The notes beneath the pieces were generated by a model. It made no database searches, was not told the DNA's origin, and worked only from the letters and a program-made list of their open reading frames with translations. Source: Pseudomonas sp. MM211 (GTDB taxonomy: Bacteria; Pseudomonadota; Gammaproteobacteria; Pseudomonadales; Pseudomonadaceae). Taken from it: a DNA stretch of 64,000 bases. The position numbers were made by a program, and so were the translations under genes. The DNA lies in contig NZ_CP081942.1 in NCBI RefSeq assembly GCF_020386635.1, forward strand, positions 3,968,001 through 4,032,000, written 5' to 3'. This document shows, one piece after another, positions 10,832-19,862 of this stretch; within the stretch, counting starts at the first letter, position 1, and each line of letters opens with the position of its first letter.

Positions 10832-12160
10832 ATGGCCGACGCCCCGCTCGACCTTTTGCTGCTGCCCACCTGGCTCGTGCCGGTCGAGCCTGCGGGCGTG
10901 GTACTGCATGATCATGGCCTGGGCATTCGTGACGGCAAGGTCGCGCTGATCGCGCCACGTGCCGAAGCCTTGCGGCGCGGCGCCACGGAAATCCGCGAGC
11001 TGCCCGGGCGCCTGCTGACACCGGGCCTGGTCAACGCCCACGGCCATGCAGCGATGACGCTGTTTCGCGGCCTGGCCGACGATCTGCCACTGATGACCTG
11101 GCTGGAAAAGCACATCTGGCCGGCAGAAGCCAAGTGGGTCGACGAGCAGTTCGTTCAGGACGGCACCGAACTGGCGATTGCCGAGCAGATAAAGAGCGGT
11201 ATCAGCTGTTTCGCCGATATGTACTTCTTCCCGGAGATGGCCTGCGAACGGGTGCACGCCAGCGGCATGCGCGCACAGATCAGCATCCCGGTACTGGACT
11301 TCGCCATCCCCGGCGCCCGTGACGCCGACGAGGCGATGCGCAAGGGCGTAACGCTGTTCGATGAAATGAAGCACCACTCGCGCCTGAGCGTTGCCTTCGG
11401 CCCTCACGCGCCGTACACCGTCAGCGACGCGAACCTCGAGAAGCTGCGCATCCTCGCCGAAGAACTGGATGCCGGAATTCATATGCACGTGCACGAAACC
11501 GCCTTCGAAGTGCAGCAGAGCCTCGAGCACCATGGCGAACGCCCGCTGGCCAGGCTTCACCGCCTGGGCCTGCTCGGCCCACGGTTCCAGGCCGTACACA
11601 TGACCCAGATCGACGATGACGATATTGCTCTACTGGTCGCCACCAACAGCAGCGTGATCCACTGCCCTGAATCCAATCTCAAACTGGCCAGCGGCTTCTG
11701 CCCGGTCGAGAAGCTCTGGCAGGCCGGCGTCAATGTCGCCATCGGTACCGACGGTGCAGCCAGCAACAATGACCTCGACCTGCTCGGCGAAACCCGCACT
11801 GCCGCACTGCTGGCCAAGGCCGTGGCCGGCTCGGCCAGCGCCCTGGACGCCCACCGCGCACTGCGCATGGCGACCCTCAATGGCGCCCGCGCCCTGGGCC
11901 TGGATGCCGAGATCGGCTCACTGGAGCTCGGCAAAGCCGCCGATATCGTCGCCTTCGACTTGCGCGGCCTGGCCCAGCAACCGCTCTACGATGCCGTTTC
12001 GCAGCTGATCTACGCCACCTCCCGAGACTGCGTCGAGCATCTATGGGTCGCTGGCAAGCCGCTGCTCGAAGACCGCAGGCTGACGCGCCTGGACGAGGAA
12101 CGCATCATTGCGACCACGCGACAGTGGGGAGCGAAAATAGCCGGGCGTCCGACCCATTGA
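10832..12160 (+). CDS. mtaD: 5-methylthioadenosine / S-adenosylhomocysteine deaminase (TRZ/ATZ hydrolase family)
   Basis: A 442-aa metal-dependent amidohydrolase. Motifs: [17 protein letters not shown] (metal-binding HxH), HVHETAFEV (third histidine), [12 protein letters not shown] and [13 protein letters not shown] (catalytic Asp). In pseudomonads this protein deaminates 5-methylthioadenosine to methylthioinosine, feeding the MtnP/MtnA route. Divergent placement next to mtnA supports that over other cytosine/atrazine-type activities. ubiG follows on the same strand after 115 bases. Confidence 0.9.
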   Translation: MADAPLDLLLLPTWLVPVEPAGVVLHDHGLGIRDGKVALIAPRAEALRRGATEIRELPGRLLTPGLVNAHGHAAMTLFRGLADDLPLMTWLEKHIWPAEAKWVDEQFVQDGTELAIAEQIKSGISCFADMYFFPEMACERVHASGMRAQISIPVLDFAIPGARDADEAMRKGVTLFDEMKHHSRLSVAFGPHAPYTVSDANLEKLRILAEELDAGIHMHVHETAFEVQQSLEHHGERPLARLHRLGLLGPRFQAVHMTQIDDDDIALLVATNSSVIHCPESNLKLASGFCPVEKLWQAGVNVAIGTDGAASNNDLDLLGETRTAALLAKAVAGSASALDAHRALRMATLNGARALGLDAEIGSLELGKAADIVAFDLRGLAQQPLYDAVSQLIYATSRDCVEHLWVAGKPLLEDRRLTRLDEERIIATTRQWGAKIAGRPTH

Positions 12161-12275
12161 TCACAAACTACGGCAAACTGTCACACGTCAGAGGCCAGCA
12201 GCGCGCCGAGCAAAGCTGGCAACATGCACGCACTGCGCGTCATGTCATACGCATTCGCTTTATTCAGGGAATACC

Positions 12276-12974
12276 ATGAGCAACGTCGACCAAGCTGAAA
12301 TCGCCAAATTCGAAGCCCTCGCCCATCGCTGGTGGGACAAGGAAAGCGAGTTCAAGCCCTTGCACGAGATCAACCCGCTGCGGGTCAACTGGATTGACGA
12401 GCGCGCCGGGCTGGCAGGCAAAAAGGTACTCGACGTTGGCTGCGGTGGCGGCATTCTCAGTGAAGCCATGGCTCAACGTGGCGCCACGGTGACCGGCATC
12501 GACATGGGCGAAGCGCCGCTGGCGGTGGCCCGCTTGCATCAGCTGGAATCAGGCGTGGAAGTCGATTACCGGCAGATCACCGCCGAGGCAATGGCAGAAG
12601 AGATGCACGGCCAGTTCGACGTGGTCACCTGCCTGGAAATGCTCGAGCACGTACCTGACCCATCGTCAGTGATTCGCGCCTGCCACAAACTGGTCAAGCC
12701 CGGCGGTCAGGTGTTCTTCTCCACTATCAACCGCAACCCGAAGGCCTACCTGTTCGCAGTGATCGGCGCCGAATACATTCTGCGCCTGCTGCCGCGCGGC
12801 ACCCATGACTTCAAGAAATTCATCCGCCCATCGGAACTGGGCGCCTGGAGCCGCGAAGCCGGCCTGCAGGTCAAGGACATCATCGGCCTGACCTACAACC
12901 CGCTGACCAAGCACTACAAGCTGGCCAACGATGTAGACGTCAACTACATGGTGCACACCAGCAAGGCAAACTGA
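12276..12974 (+). CDS. ubiG: Ubiquinone biosynthesis O-methyltransferase
   Basis: A 232-aa SAM-dependent methyltransferase carrying out the two O-methylations of ubiquinone synthesis. The SAM motif I reads [16 protein letters not shown], followed by [22 protein letters not shown] and [16 protein letters not shown], all characteristic of UbiG. In P. aeruginosa, as I recall, ubiG is followed directly by mupP and a YciK-type SDR; here an 8.7-kb block separates it from mupP. Confidence 0.96.
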   Translation: MSNVDQAEIAKFEALAHRWWDKESEFKPLHEINPLRVNWIDERAGLAGKKVLDVGCGGGILSEAMAQRGATVTGIDMGEAPLAVARLHQLESGVEVDYRQITAEAMAEEMHGQFDVVTCLEMLEHVPDPSSVIRACHKLVKPGGQVFFSTINRNPKAYLFAVIGAEYILRLLPRGTHDFKKFIRPSELGAWSREAGLQVKDIIGLTYNPLTKHYKLANDVDVNYMVHTSKAN

Positions 12975-12984
12975 TTCTGCCGGG

Positions 12985-13021
12985 CAGCCAGCGCACGCCC
13001 ACTCGGGCCGTACGCTGGCTG
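12985..13021. terminator. Stem-loop between convergent ubiG and the amidohydrolase gene
   Basis: Arms CAGCCAGCG and CGCTGGCTG (9 bp, perfect) with a 19-base loop lie between two converging genes. There is no T-run, so this is a plausible but unproven two-way terminator. Confidence 0.4.
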
Positions 13022-13038
13022 ACCTCAACGCCCTGCGC

Positions 13039-14316
13039 TCATTCGACCGACTTGGCCAGCGGTGGCTCCATCGCCAACGCCTGAACCCAGTCCACGCACG
13101 CCTGAATCGCCAGGGCCACGTCGCCCACCTCGACGGCTTCAGCCGGATGATGGCTGACACCTCCCGCACAACGTACGAACAGCATGCCGACCGGCCAATG
13201 CTCGGCCATGGCGATCGCGTCATGTCCCGCACCACTGGGCAGCGACAGGCTGCGCCCCTGCACCTGGGTCAATACCCGCGCCAGGGAAGCCTGCACGGCC
13301 TCGTCGCAACGGGTCGCCGGTATGCCGTAGTACTGGCTGGCATGGAACTGCAGCCCGCGCTGCCGGGCAATCGCCTCACCCTGGCTCAGCAGGTCGTCGA
13401 GCAAATCCGCCAGAGCTTGATCCTGCGGGCCACGCACGTCCAGGGTCAGGGCGACCTCACCGGGAATCACGTTGACCGCACCCGGTTGGCATTGCAGGGT
13501 GCCCACCGTGGCCACCAACTGCGGATCGCGCTGCATGGTCTGCGCTTCGATGTAGACCATCCACTGCGCCGCAGCGGCCAAGGCATCCTTGCGGTGACTC
13601 ATCGGCACGGTACCGGCATGCCCAGCCATACCGACGAAGCGGCAATTCAGGCGGCGCGCACCATTGATGGCCGTCACCACGCCCAGCGCCAGCTGTTCAC
13701 GTTCCAGGCACGGGCCCTGCTCGATATGCAGTTCTAGATAGGCAGCGAAGTCATCCGCTTTCCGGGCCGCACTGGGGATCCGCGCCGCATCCAGGCCGAC
13801 AGCGGTCATCGCCTGAGCGACGCTGACGCCATTGGCATCGGTCTGGTCGACCCAGCTTTGCGGCCAGCTGCCGGTCAGGCCGCGGCTACCTAGCAGCGTG
13901 ATGCCGAAGCGCGTGCCCTCCTCGTCGGCGAAACCGACGATCTCGATAGCCAGCGGCAGACGTATGCCGCGGTCATGAAAGTGCTGCACGGTCTCGATGG
14001 CAGCGACCACGCCGAGCATGCCGTCGTAGCGACCGGCGTTGCGCACGGTATCCAGGTGCGAGCCGAGCAACAACGCCTGCGCGCCAGCACTCTGGCCTTC
14101 GTAACGCCCGCAGATATTGCCCACGGCGTCCTGCCAGACGCGCATGCCGGCTGCCTGCATCCACTCGCCCACCAGCGCGTTGGCACGCAGGTGTTCTGTC
14201 GACAGGTACACACGGGTCAGGCAATCGGCAGACTCGCTGATCGCCGCCAGCTCGTCGCAACGTGCCATGACCCGGGCACCCGCGCTGCTTGCCGCCAGCT
14301 TATCCAGGGTGCTCAT
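13039..14316 (-). CDS. Allantoate amidohydrolase-like M20 family hydrolase (HpxK/AllC type)
   Basis: A 425-aa M20-type metallohydrolase of the hydantoinase/carbamoylase/allantoate amidohydrolase group. Metal-site motifs are GSHLDTVRNAGRYDG, FADEEGTRFG and LELHIEQGP. The start at 14316 (MSTLDKLAAS) shares its A with the stop codon of the upstream aminotransferase gene (TGATG), so the two are translationally coupled. Coupling to a PucG-like aminotransferase matches the pair in allantoin pathways, where allantoate is cut to ureidoglycine and its amino group transferred. Substrate is inferred: family members also cut beta-ureidopropionate and N-carbamoyl amino acids. Confidence 0.75.
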   Translation of the reverse strand: MSTLDKLAASSAGARVMARCDELAAISESADCLTRVYLSTEHLRANALVGEWMQAAGMRVWQDAVGNICGRYEGQSAGAQALLLGSHLDTVRNAGRYDGMLGVVAAIETVQHFHDRGIRLPLAIEIVGFADEEGTRFGITLLGSRGLTGSWPQSWVDQTDANGVSVAQAMTAVGLDAARIPSAARKADDFAAYLELHIEQGPCLEREQLALGVVTAINGARRLNCRFVGMAGHAGTVPMSHRKDALAAAAQWMVYIEAQTMQRDPQLVATVGTLQCQPGAVNVIPGEVALTLDVRGPQDQALADLLDDLLSQGEAIARQRGLQFHASQYYGIPATRCDEAVQASLARVLTQVQGRSLSLPSGAGHDAIAMAEHWPVGMLFVRCAGGVSHHPAEAVEVGDVALAIQACVDWVQALAMEPPLAKSVE

Positions 14317-15548
14317 CAGCAGCGCTCGCTGTAGTGATCCCAGGCCGCCTGCATCGCAGCGCCCTGGGTCGTACGCAGGCCGAGGCGGTTGAGTACCGCC
14401 TCCAAGGCGCTGAGGGTCTGCATCACGCAGTCCTTGCGGGCGTTGTAGCCCATGGTGCCGATGCGCCAGACCTTGCCAGCCAGCGGCCCGAACGAAGTAC
14501 CGATCTCGATACCGAAGTCCTCGAGCATCAGTTTGCGCACCTGGTCGCCATTGACCGCCTCGGGAATCACCACGCCAAGGACGTTGTTCATCTTGTATTC
14601 GAGGTTGCCGAAGGTCTCCAGGCCCATACCCTGGATGCCTTTGAGCAGAGCATCGCCATGCAACTTGTGGCGGGCGATCCCCACGTCCAGACCTTCCTCG
14701 CCAATCACCCGTGCGCACTCGCGGGCACCGAACAGCGCCGAGGTGGCTTCGGTGTGATGGTTGAGGCGCTCGGGGCCCCAGTAATCGAGGATCATGCCGA
14801 GGTCGAAATAGTTGGAGTAGATCATCTCATCGTCGCCGTCCTGATGGGCTGCGGTACGGATGCCGGCCTCCACGCAGGCGCGGCGACGAATCACCTCCAC
14901 CATGCGCTCGCTGAGCGTGATCGGCGCGGTACCGGATGGCCCACCCAGGCACTTCTGCAGACCGGCGGACACGGCATCCAGGCCCCAGGCATCGGTTTCC
15001 AGCAGGTTGCCACCCAGCGACGCCGTGGCATCTGTATAAAACAGCACGCCATGGCGCCGACAGATGTCACCCAGCTCGGCCAGTGGCTGCAGCATGGTGG
15101 TCGAGGTGTCGCCCTGCACGGTCAGCAGCAGGCGCGGCTTCACCTGCTTGATCGCATCCTCGATCTGCTGCGGGGTGAACACCTCACCCCAGGGAACTTC
15201 GAGGGTGTGAACATCGGCACGGCAGCGCCGGGCGATTTCACAGAGCAGGTGGCCGAAGCGACCGAACACCGGCACCAGCACCTTGTCGCCTGGGCGAATC
15301 GCCGAGACCAGAATGGCCTCGATGCCGGCCCGCGAGGTGCCATCAATCAGCAGAGTAGCGGCGTTGGCGGTACGAAAGACGCCGCGATACAGCGCCATCA
15401 CCTCGTTCATGTAGTGGGTCATGGCCGGGTCGTACTGGCCGACCAACTGGTTGGACATGGCGCGCAGCACACGGGGATCGGCATTGATCGGGCCCGGCCC
15501 CATCAACAGACGCTGGGGCGGATTCACTGGCAGGAAAGTCGTGTTCAT
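14316..15548 (-). CDS. PLP-dependent class V aminotransferase (ureidoglycine-glyoxylate type, HpxJ/PucG-like)
   Basis: A 410-aa class V aminotransferase. The N terminus QRLLMGPGPINADPRVL, YTDATASLGG around 171-180 and the PLP lysine in GLQKCLGGPSG (K199) place it with alanine/serine-glyoxylate aminotransferases. PucG/HpxJ members transfer the amino group of (S)-ureidoglycine to glyoxylate. It is coupled to the downstream amidohydrolase and follows four ABC transporter genes on the same strand, so the six probably form one operon read from about 18409 down. General alanine-glyoxylate aminotransferase is the main alternative. Confidence 0.75.
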   Translation of the reverse strand: MNTTFLPVNPPQRLLMGPGPINADPRVLRAMSNQLVGQYDPAMTHYMNEVMALYRGVFRTANAATLLIDGTSRAGIEAILVSAIRPGDKVLVPVFGRFGHLLCEIARRCRADVHTLEVPWGEVFTPQQIEDAIKQVKPRLLLTVQGDTSTTMLQPLAELGDICRRHGVLFYTDATASLGGNLLETDAWGLDAVSAGLQKCLGGPSGTAPITLSERMVEVIRRRACVEAGIRTAAHQDGDDEMIYSNYFDLGMILDYWGPERLNHHTEATSALFGARECARVIGEEGLDVGIARHKLHGDALLKGIQGMGLETFGNLEYKMNNVLGVVIPEAVNGDQVRKLMLEDFGIEIGTSFGPLAGKVWRIGTMGYNARKDCVMQTLSALEAVLNRLGLRTTQGAAMQAAWDHYSERC

Positions 15549-15573
15549 CTGGGATTTCTCGTTCTAATGACGC

Positions 15574-16311
15574 TCAGTTCAGTCCACGCACGGACGAAAT
15601 GAATTGCTTGAGTTCGGCGCTCTGCGGGTTGGCGAACAGCTCACGGCTGGGGCCCTGCTCCCACACGCGCCCCTGGTGCATGAACACCACGCGGTCGCCA
15701 ACTTCCTGGGCGAAGTTCATTTCGTGGGTGACCAGAATCAGCGTCATGCCCTCCTTCGCCAGTTGCTCGAGTACCTTGAGCACTTCGCCAACCAGCTCGG
15801 GATCGAGGGCCGAAGTGATCTCGTCGCACAGCAGCACCTTGGGCGACATGGCCAGCGCACGGGCGATGGCGACGCGCTGCTGCTGGCCGCCGGAAAGGTT
15901 GGCCGGGTAATAGTCCATGCGATCGCCCAGGCCGACCTTTTCCAGCATCTGTGCGGCCAGTTCGCGGCACTGGGCGTCACTCTTCTTCAGCACCCGACGT
16001 GGTGCCAGCATGACGTTCTCACGGGCGGTCATGTGCGGAAACAGGTTGAAGTTCTGGAACACCATACCGACCGAGCGGCTGATCTCCCGCGCCTGGGAAT
16101 CACGATCGGTGACGGTCATGCCGCCGAGCTTGATGCTGCCGTCCTGATAGCCTTCGAGGCCATTGATGCAGCGCAGCAAGGTGCTCTTCCCCGAGCCGCT
16201 GCGGCCGATGATCGACACCACCTCACCCACCTCGATATCGAGATCGACACCTTTGAGTACGTGGTTGTCGCCGTAGTACTTCTGTACCTGATCAATGGTG
16301 ATGAGCGGCAT
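15574..16311 (-). CDS. Polar amino acid-type ABC transporter, ATP-binding protein
   Basis: A 245-aa ATPase of the GlnQ/HisP family with Walker A GRSGSGKST (residues 36-44), signature LSGGQQQRVAIARAL and Walker B VLLCDEITSALD. It energises import with the two permeases encoded just upstream; its start overlaps the preceding permease by 20 bases. Genomic company points to a ureide or related nitrogen compound rather than an ordinary amino acid (inference). Confidence 0.92.
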   Translation of the reverse strand: MPLITIDQVQKYYGDNHVLKGVDLDIEVGEVVSIIGRSGSGKSTLLRCINGLEGYQDGSIKLGGMTVTDRDSQAREISRSVGMVFQNFNLFPHMTARENVMLAPRRVLKKSDAQCRELAAQMLEKVGLGDRMDYYPANLSGGQQQRVAIARALAMSPKVLLCDEITSALDPELVGEVLKVLEQLAKEGMTLILVTHEMNFAQEVGDRVVFMHQGRVWEQGPSRELFANPQSAELKQFISSVRGLN

Positions 16312-16951
16312 TGAATTTCTTCTCCAGATACTGGCTGTAACGCGACAGCGGATAACACATGAGGAAGTAGCCCAGCGCCACCAGACCGAACACCTTGAAA
16401 GGCTCGTAGGTGACGTTGTTGAGAATGGTGCCGGCCTTGGTCAGCTCGACGAAACCGATGATCGACGCGAGCGCCGTGCCCTTCACGACTTGCACGGCGA
16501 AACCCACGGTCGGCGCGATGCCGATGCGCAGCGCCTGGGGCAGGATGACGCGAAACAGGGCCTGACCGAAATCCAGCCCCAGGCAGCGACAGGCTTCCCA
16601 TTGGCCCTTGGGCAGCGCGCGGATGCTGCCGTGCCAGATATCCACCAGAAATGCACTGGTATAGAGCGTCAGCGCCACCGAGGCAGCTGTCCAGGGCGAT
16701 ACGTCGATGCCTAGCAGTGCCACGCCGAAGAACGCCAGGAACAGCTGCATCAGCAGCGGCGTACCCTGGAACAGCTCGGTGTAGCCGCGAATCAGCCAGT
16801 GCGGCCAAACGCGCTTGGACAAGCGCGCCATGACCAGAGGAATGGCCACCAGGGTGCCGCCGATGAATGCAGTGAGGGACAGCAGAACGGTCCAGCGCGC
16901 GGCCAGAAGCAGATTGCGCAGGATGTCCCAGTCGGTAAAGGTGGTCATCAT
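16292..16951 (-). CDS. Polar amino acid-type ABC transporter, permease 2
   Basis: A 219-aa HisM/GlnP-family inner-membrane permease with about five hydrophobic segments. The EAA loop is visible in EACRCLGLDFGQALFRVILPQALRIG. The start at 16951 (MMTTFTDW) overlaps the stop of the first permease gene (ATGATGA), showing coupling; an earlier in-frame ATG at 16969 is less likely. Confidence 0.9.
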   Translation of the reverse strand: MMTTFTDWDILRNLLLAARWTVLLSLTAFIGGTLVAIPLVMARLSKRVWPHWLIRGYTELFQGTPLLMQLFLAFFGVALLGIDVSPWTAASVALTLYTSAFLVDIWHGSIRALPKGQWEACRCLGLDFGQALFRVILPQALRIGIAPTVGFAVQVVKGTALASIIGFVELTKAGTILNNVTYEPFKVFGLVALGYFLMCYPLSRYSQYLEKKFNAAHHH

Positions 16952-17613
16952 GGCTGATCTCCAAACCATTTGCGGCCGGCAGCCAGCAACAGCTGACGCA
17001 TGGCGATGGACAGCGCCAGGTACATCAACGTGGTCACCAGATAGACCTCGAAGCTCAGGAAGGTACGTGACTGGATCAGGTTGGCGGCGAAGGTCAGCTC
17101 CTCATGGGACACCTGGGAAACCACCGACGAGCCGAGCATGACGATGATGCACTGGCTGACCAGTGCCGGATAAATGCGCTTCAGCGACGGCGGCAAGACC
17201 ACCTGAACGAAGGTCTGCGTACGACTCAGCCCCAATACGCGCCCAGCCTCCCACTGCCCACGGGGCGTGACCTGGATGCCGGCGCGGATGATCTCGGTGC
17301 TGTAGGCCCCCAGGTTGATCAGCATGGCCAGCAGCGCAGCCTCGCCCGCCGTCAATTTCAATCCCAGGTTCGGCAAACCGAAGACGATGAAGAACAGCTG
17401 CACCACGAACGGCGTGTTGCGGATCAGCTCGACATAGACGCCCCACACGCGGCTGAGAATGCTCGGACGGCCGCTGCGCAGTGCAGCGCCCAGGATGCCC
17501 AGGGCCACGCCGCCCACGGTCGCCATCACCGTGAGCTGGATGGTCACCCAGAGGCCGGAAAGCAACTCCGGCCAGTAGGGCCACAGGGCAGAAAAATTCA
17601 GCTGCGCCATCAT
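16948..17613 (-). CDS. Polar amino acid-type ABC transporter, permease 1
   Basis: A 221-aa membrane permease of the same family as its neighbour, expected to pair with it as a heterodimer. The EAA motif appears as EAGRVLGLSRTQTFVQVVLPPSLKRI. It begins 10 bases after the binding protein gene ends, and its stop overlaps the start of permease 2. Confidence 0.9.
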   Translation of the reverse strand: MMAQLNFSALWPYWPELLSGLWVTIQLTVMATVGGVALGILGAALRSGRPSILSRVWGVYVELIRNTPFVVQLFFIVFGLPNLGLKLTAGEAALLAMLINLGAYSTEIIRAGIQVTPRGQWEAGRVLGLSRTQTFVQVVLPPSLKRIYPALVSQCIIVMLGSSVVSQVSHEELTFAANLIQSRTFLSFEVYLVTTLMYLALSIAMRQLLLAAGRKWFGDQP

Positions 17614-17623
17614 CGCGAAATCC

Positions 17624-18409
17624 TTATGCGCCCAGGTTCGCCGGCAGCGGCGCCTTCAGCCACTCTTCGGACAGACCGTTGAGCGTGCCATCGGTCTTGG
17701 CCTGCTCGATCAGCGCGTCGACCTTGGCCTTCAGCGCGGCTTCGCCTTTGCGCAGGCCGATATAGCAAGGCGAATCCTTGAGCATGAATTTGGCGACGGG
17801 CGCCCGATCGGCGTTCTGACGCTCGATGGCGGCAACCACCAGGTTGCCGGTGGCAACGAACTCGACCTGCCCGGAGAGATACGCGGACAAGGTGGTGTTG
17901 TTGTCTTCGTAGCGCTTCACCTGTGCACCACTCGGTGCCACCTCGGTCAGCACCATGTCTTCGACGGCTCCACGGGTGACGCCAATCGATTTGCCAGCGA
18001 GCTCCTCGGCGTTCTGCAGGGCCTTGTCCTTGGCGCCGAAGACGCCGAGAAAGAACGGCGCGTAGGCAGCGCTGAAATCAATCACCTGCTCGCGCTCGGC
18101 ATTCTTGCCAAGGCTTGAGATAACCAGATCGACCTTGTTGGTCTGCAGATACGGAACACGGTTGGCGCTGGTCACGGGCACCAGTTGCAACTTAAGTTTC
18201 ATTTCCTTGGCCAGATACTTGGCCATGTCGATGTCATAGCCCTGGGGCTGCAGATCGGTGCCCACGGAACCGAAGGGTGGGAAATCCTGCGGCACGGCAA
18301 TGCGGATCACACCGCGCTTCTCAATCTCCTGCAGCTGATCCGCCAGCGCAGTGGTCGCCTGAGTCAGCAGCAGACCGGCAGCCAGTATCGCGATCAATCC
18401 TTTCTTCAT
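17624..18409 (-). CDS. ABC transporter periplasmic substrate-binding protein (family 3)
   Basis: A 261-aa precursor with a clear signal peptide (MKKGLIAILAAGLLL.., cut near TALA-DQ). Family 3 features follow: RGVIRIAVPQDFPPFG, GYDIDMAKYLAKEM and SANRVPYLQTNKVDLVIS. The ATG at 18409 begins the signal peptide; the frame continues to 18436 without a better start. First gene of the transporter/aminotransferase/amidohydrolase operon, so its promoter probably lies in 18410-18627. It sets the specificity of the system, which cannot be read from sequence alone. Confidence 0.9.
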   Translation of the reverse strand: MKKGLIAILAAGLLLTQATTALADQLQEIEKRGVIRIAVPQDFPPFGSVGTDLQPQGYDIDMAKYLAKEMKLKLQLVPVTSANRVPYLQTNKVDLVISSLGKNAEREQVIDFSAAYAPFFLGVFGAKDKALQNAEELAGKSIGVTRGAVEDMVLTEVAPSGAQVKRYEDNNTTLSAYLSGQVEFVATGNLVVAAIERQNADRAPVAKFMLKDSPCYIGLRKGEAALKAKVDALIEQAKTDGTLNGLSEEWLKAPLPANLGA

Positions 18410-18627
18410 TTTCGTCACCCCGTTAACGTCAGCCATGAAACGAAAGATTCGTTATGCATAATTCTGCAACCAACGTGCCACGGCGTTTCATGCTGTCGTT
18501 TTTTTCTACGCTCATCCCCACTTCTGCAGATAAAGCCCCGTATGACGTGCTTTGTGAGGAGATAAGTAGTAGTGAGGTAGACGAGGAACGAGCAAACAGA
18601 ATGCCGCTCTCGCCAGAGATGCGCCAC

Positions 18628-18651
18628 AAAAAAGGGCGCCAAAAAGGCGCC
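18628..18651 (-). terminator. Rho-independent terminator of the RpiR regulator gene
   Basis: On the minus strand, GGCGCC-TTTTT-GGCGCC is followed by CTTTTTTG, a classical hairpin with T-run, 31 bases beyond the regulator stop. It separates the regulator from the transporter operon downstream. Confidence 0.75.
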
Positions 18652-18681
18652 ATTATCGATTTAACGCACCAGTAAAGGGCG

Positions 18682-19521
18682 CTAACGCTGTTCCAGTTCA
18701 TCAAGTTGCCCATAAAGCGCGGCGATCTGATGAATTCTCTGCCGCCCTTCGGTCAATTGCTCGTGCAGCACGGCATTGACCAGCAAGTTGATCAGGCTGT
18801 TGGCACCCGCGTAGCTATCGAAGGCCGACACGCTGTCCAGCGGCGTGCACAGCTGCCACCGGGCCAGCTCGATGATCGCCTGGGCCTGCGGCTCGCAGAT
18901 GACCAGCGTCGGCACCTGCTGCAATTGCAGGGCCTGCAGCAGCGGACGAATGATTCGCGAGCGTCGACGAAAGGCCAGCACCACCACCATATCCTCGGCG
19001 GTCAGATCCACCAGCTCCTCAGACAGCGTCTGCCCAGGCTGGGGCAGCACCTGGACGGCACTGCGAACCTGCAGCAATTGCTGGCGCAGGTGCAGCGCCA
19101 CGGGAAAGGCGTTACGCATGCCGATGATGAAAACCCGCCTGCTGCTGCCCAGCGCCTGCACCACTTCGGTGAACTGCGCGGCATCGATAGCGCTCACCCA
19201 TTGGGTGAGGTTGGCCATCTCCTGCTTGTAGTGACGGGCCAGCAAGGTGTTGCCCTGCACCACATCGCGGCTGTCTGCGACCGGCATGCCACTCTGGCGC
19301 AGCGTGCGCTGCTCCTCGCGCATGTCCTTGTACTTTTCATAGCCCAGGCGCTTGAACAGCCGGCTCACGGTCGCCTTGGAGACGCCGGCCAGGCGAGCCA
19401 GTTCGGCGCTGTTGTAGCTGACCAGATCGTCGTAATGGTCGAGCACGAAGTCAGCGATTCGCTGCTCCTGTGGCGCGAGCTGCGAATAATGGCTGCGCAG
19501 ACGTTCATCGAGTTGATTCAT
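18682..19521 (-). CDS. RpiR/MurR-family transcriptional regulator (HpxU-like)
   Basis: A 279-aa regulator with an N-terminal RpiR helix-turn-helix (LAGVSKATVSRLFKRLGY) and a C-terminal SIS domain (RVFIIGMRNAFPVALHL, then VVVLAFRRRSRII). The start at 19521 (MNQLDERL) has AAGG at suitable distance; a start at 19548 has no visible binding site. It lies between the transporter operon and the hpxXYZ-like genes, facing away from the latter. RpiR regulators of this type (HpxU) accompany oxalurate/oxamate genes in Klebsiella. It probably controls both flanking operons (inference). Confidence 0.85.
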   Translation of the reverse strand: MNQLDERLRSHYSQLAPQEQRIADFVLDHYDDLVSYNSAELARLAGVSKATVSRLFKRLGYEKYKDMREEQRTLRQSGMPVADSRDVVQGNTLLARHYKQEMANLTQWVSAIDAAQFTEVVQALGSSRRVFIIGMRNAFPVALHLRQQLLQVRSAVQVLPQPGQTLSEELVDLTAEDMVVVLAFRRRSRIIRPLLQALQLQQVPTLVICEPQAQAIIELARWQLCTPLDSVSAFDSYAGANSLINLLVNAVLHEQLTEGRQRIHQIAALYGQLDELEQR

Positions 19522-19673
19522 GGTGGCGCCTTGTAACTTTCGTTTCATTCAGCCGATGATATAGGAAGTCACCTGCCTGCTTGAAGTCGCCGTTTACTAT
19601 CACCGATGCTGAAGGCAGACCCTCGTCAACCCGCGCCCGGAGGCTGCGCCGCCGCCTCCGAGAGGAGATCACC

Positions 19674-19862
19674 ATGACACAGATCACGCCCGACTGGGCA
19701 GCGTACGTCACGCAGATGGAGCAGGTTCTGGCCCTCGAATTGGACGATGCCCGCCGTCACGAATTGCTCACCCAGTTCAGCCGTATCGCGGCAATGGCCA
19801 AGCCGCTGATGGACTACCCGCTCGATGACCGTCTGGAAGTGGCAGGAGTCTACAAGGCATGA
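19674..19862 (+). CDS. hpxX: Small AtzG/HpxX-like partner protein (DUF4089)
   Basis: A 62-aa protein starting MTQITPDWAAYV, with a strong GAGGAG ribosome binding site. It resembles HpxX/AtzG proteins, short GatC-like chains that bind and stabilise a neighbouring amidase. The stop overlaps the amidase start (ATGA), as expected of a two-chain enzyme made in equal amounts. Confidence 0.8.
   Translation: MTQITPDWAAYVTQMEQVLALELDDARRHELLTQFSRIAAMAKPLMDYPLDDRLEVAGVYKA

Noticed and set aside
10698..11021. N-terminal extension of the mtnA frame
   Set aside because: It overlaps the divergent mtaD start, matches no MtnA, and a good start with ribosome binding site exists at 10697.
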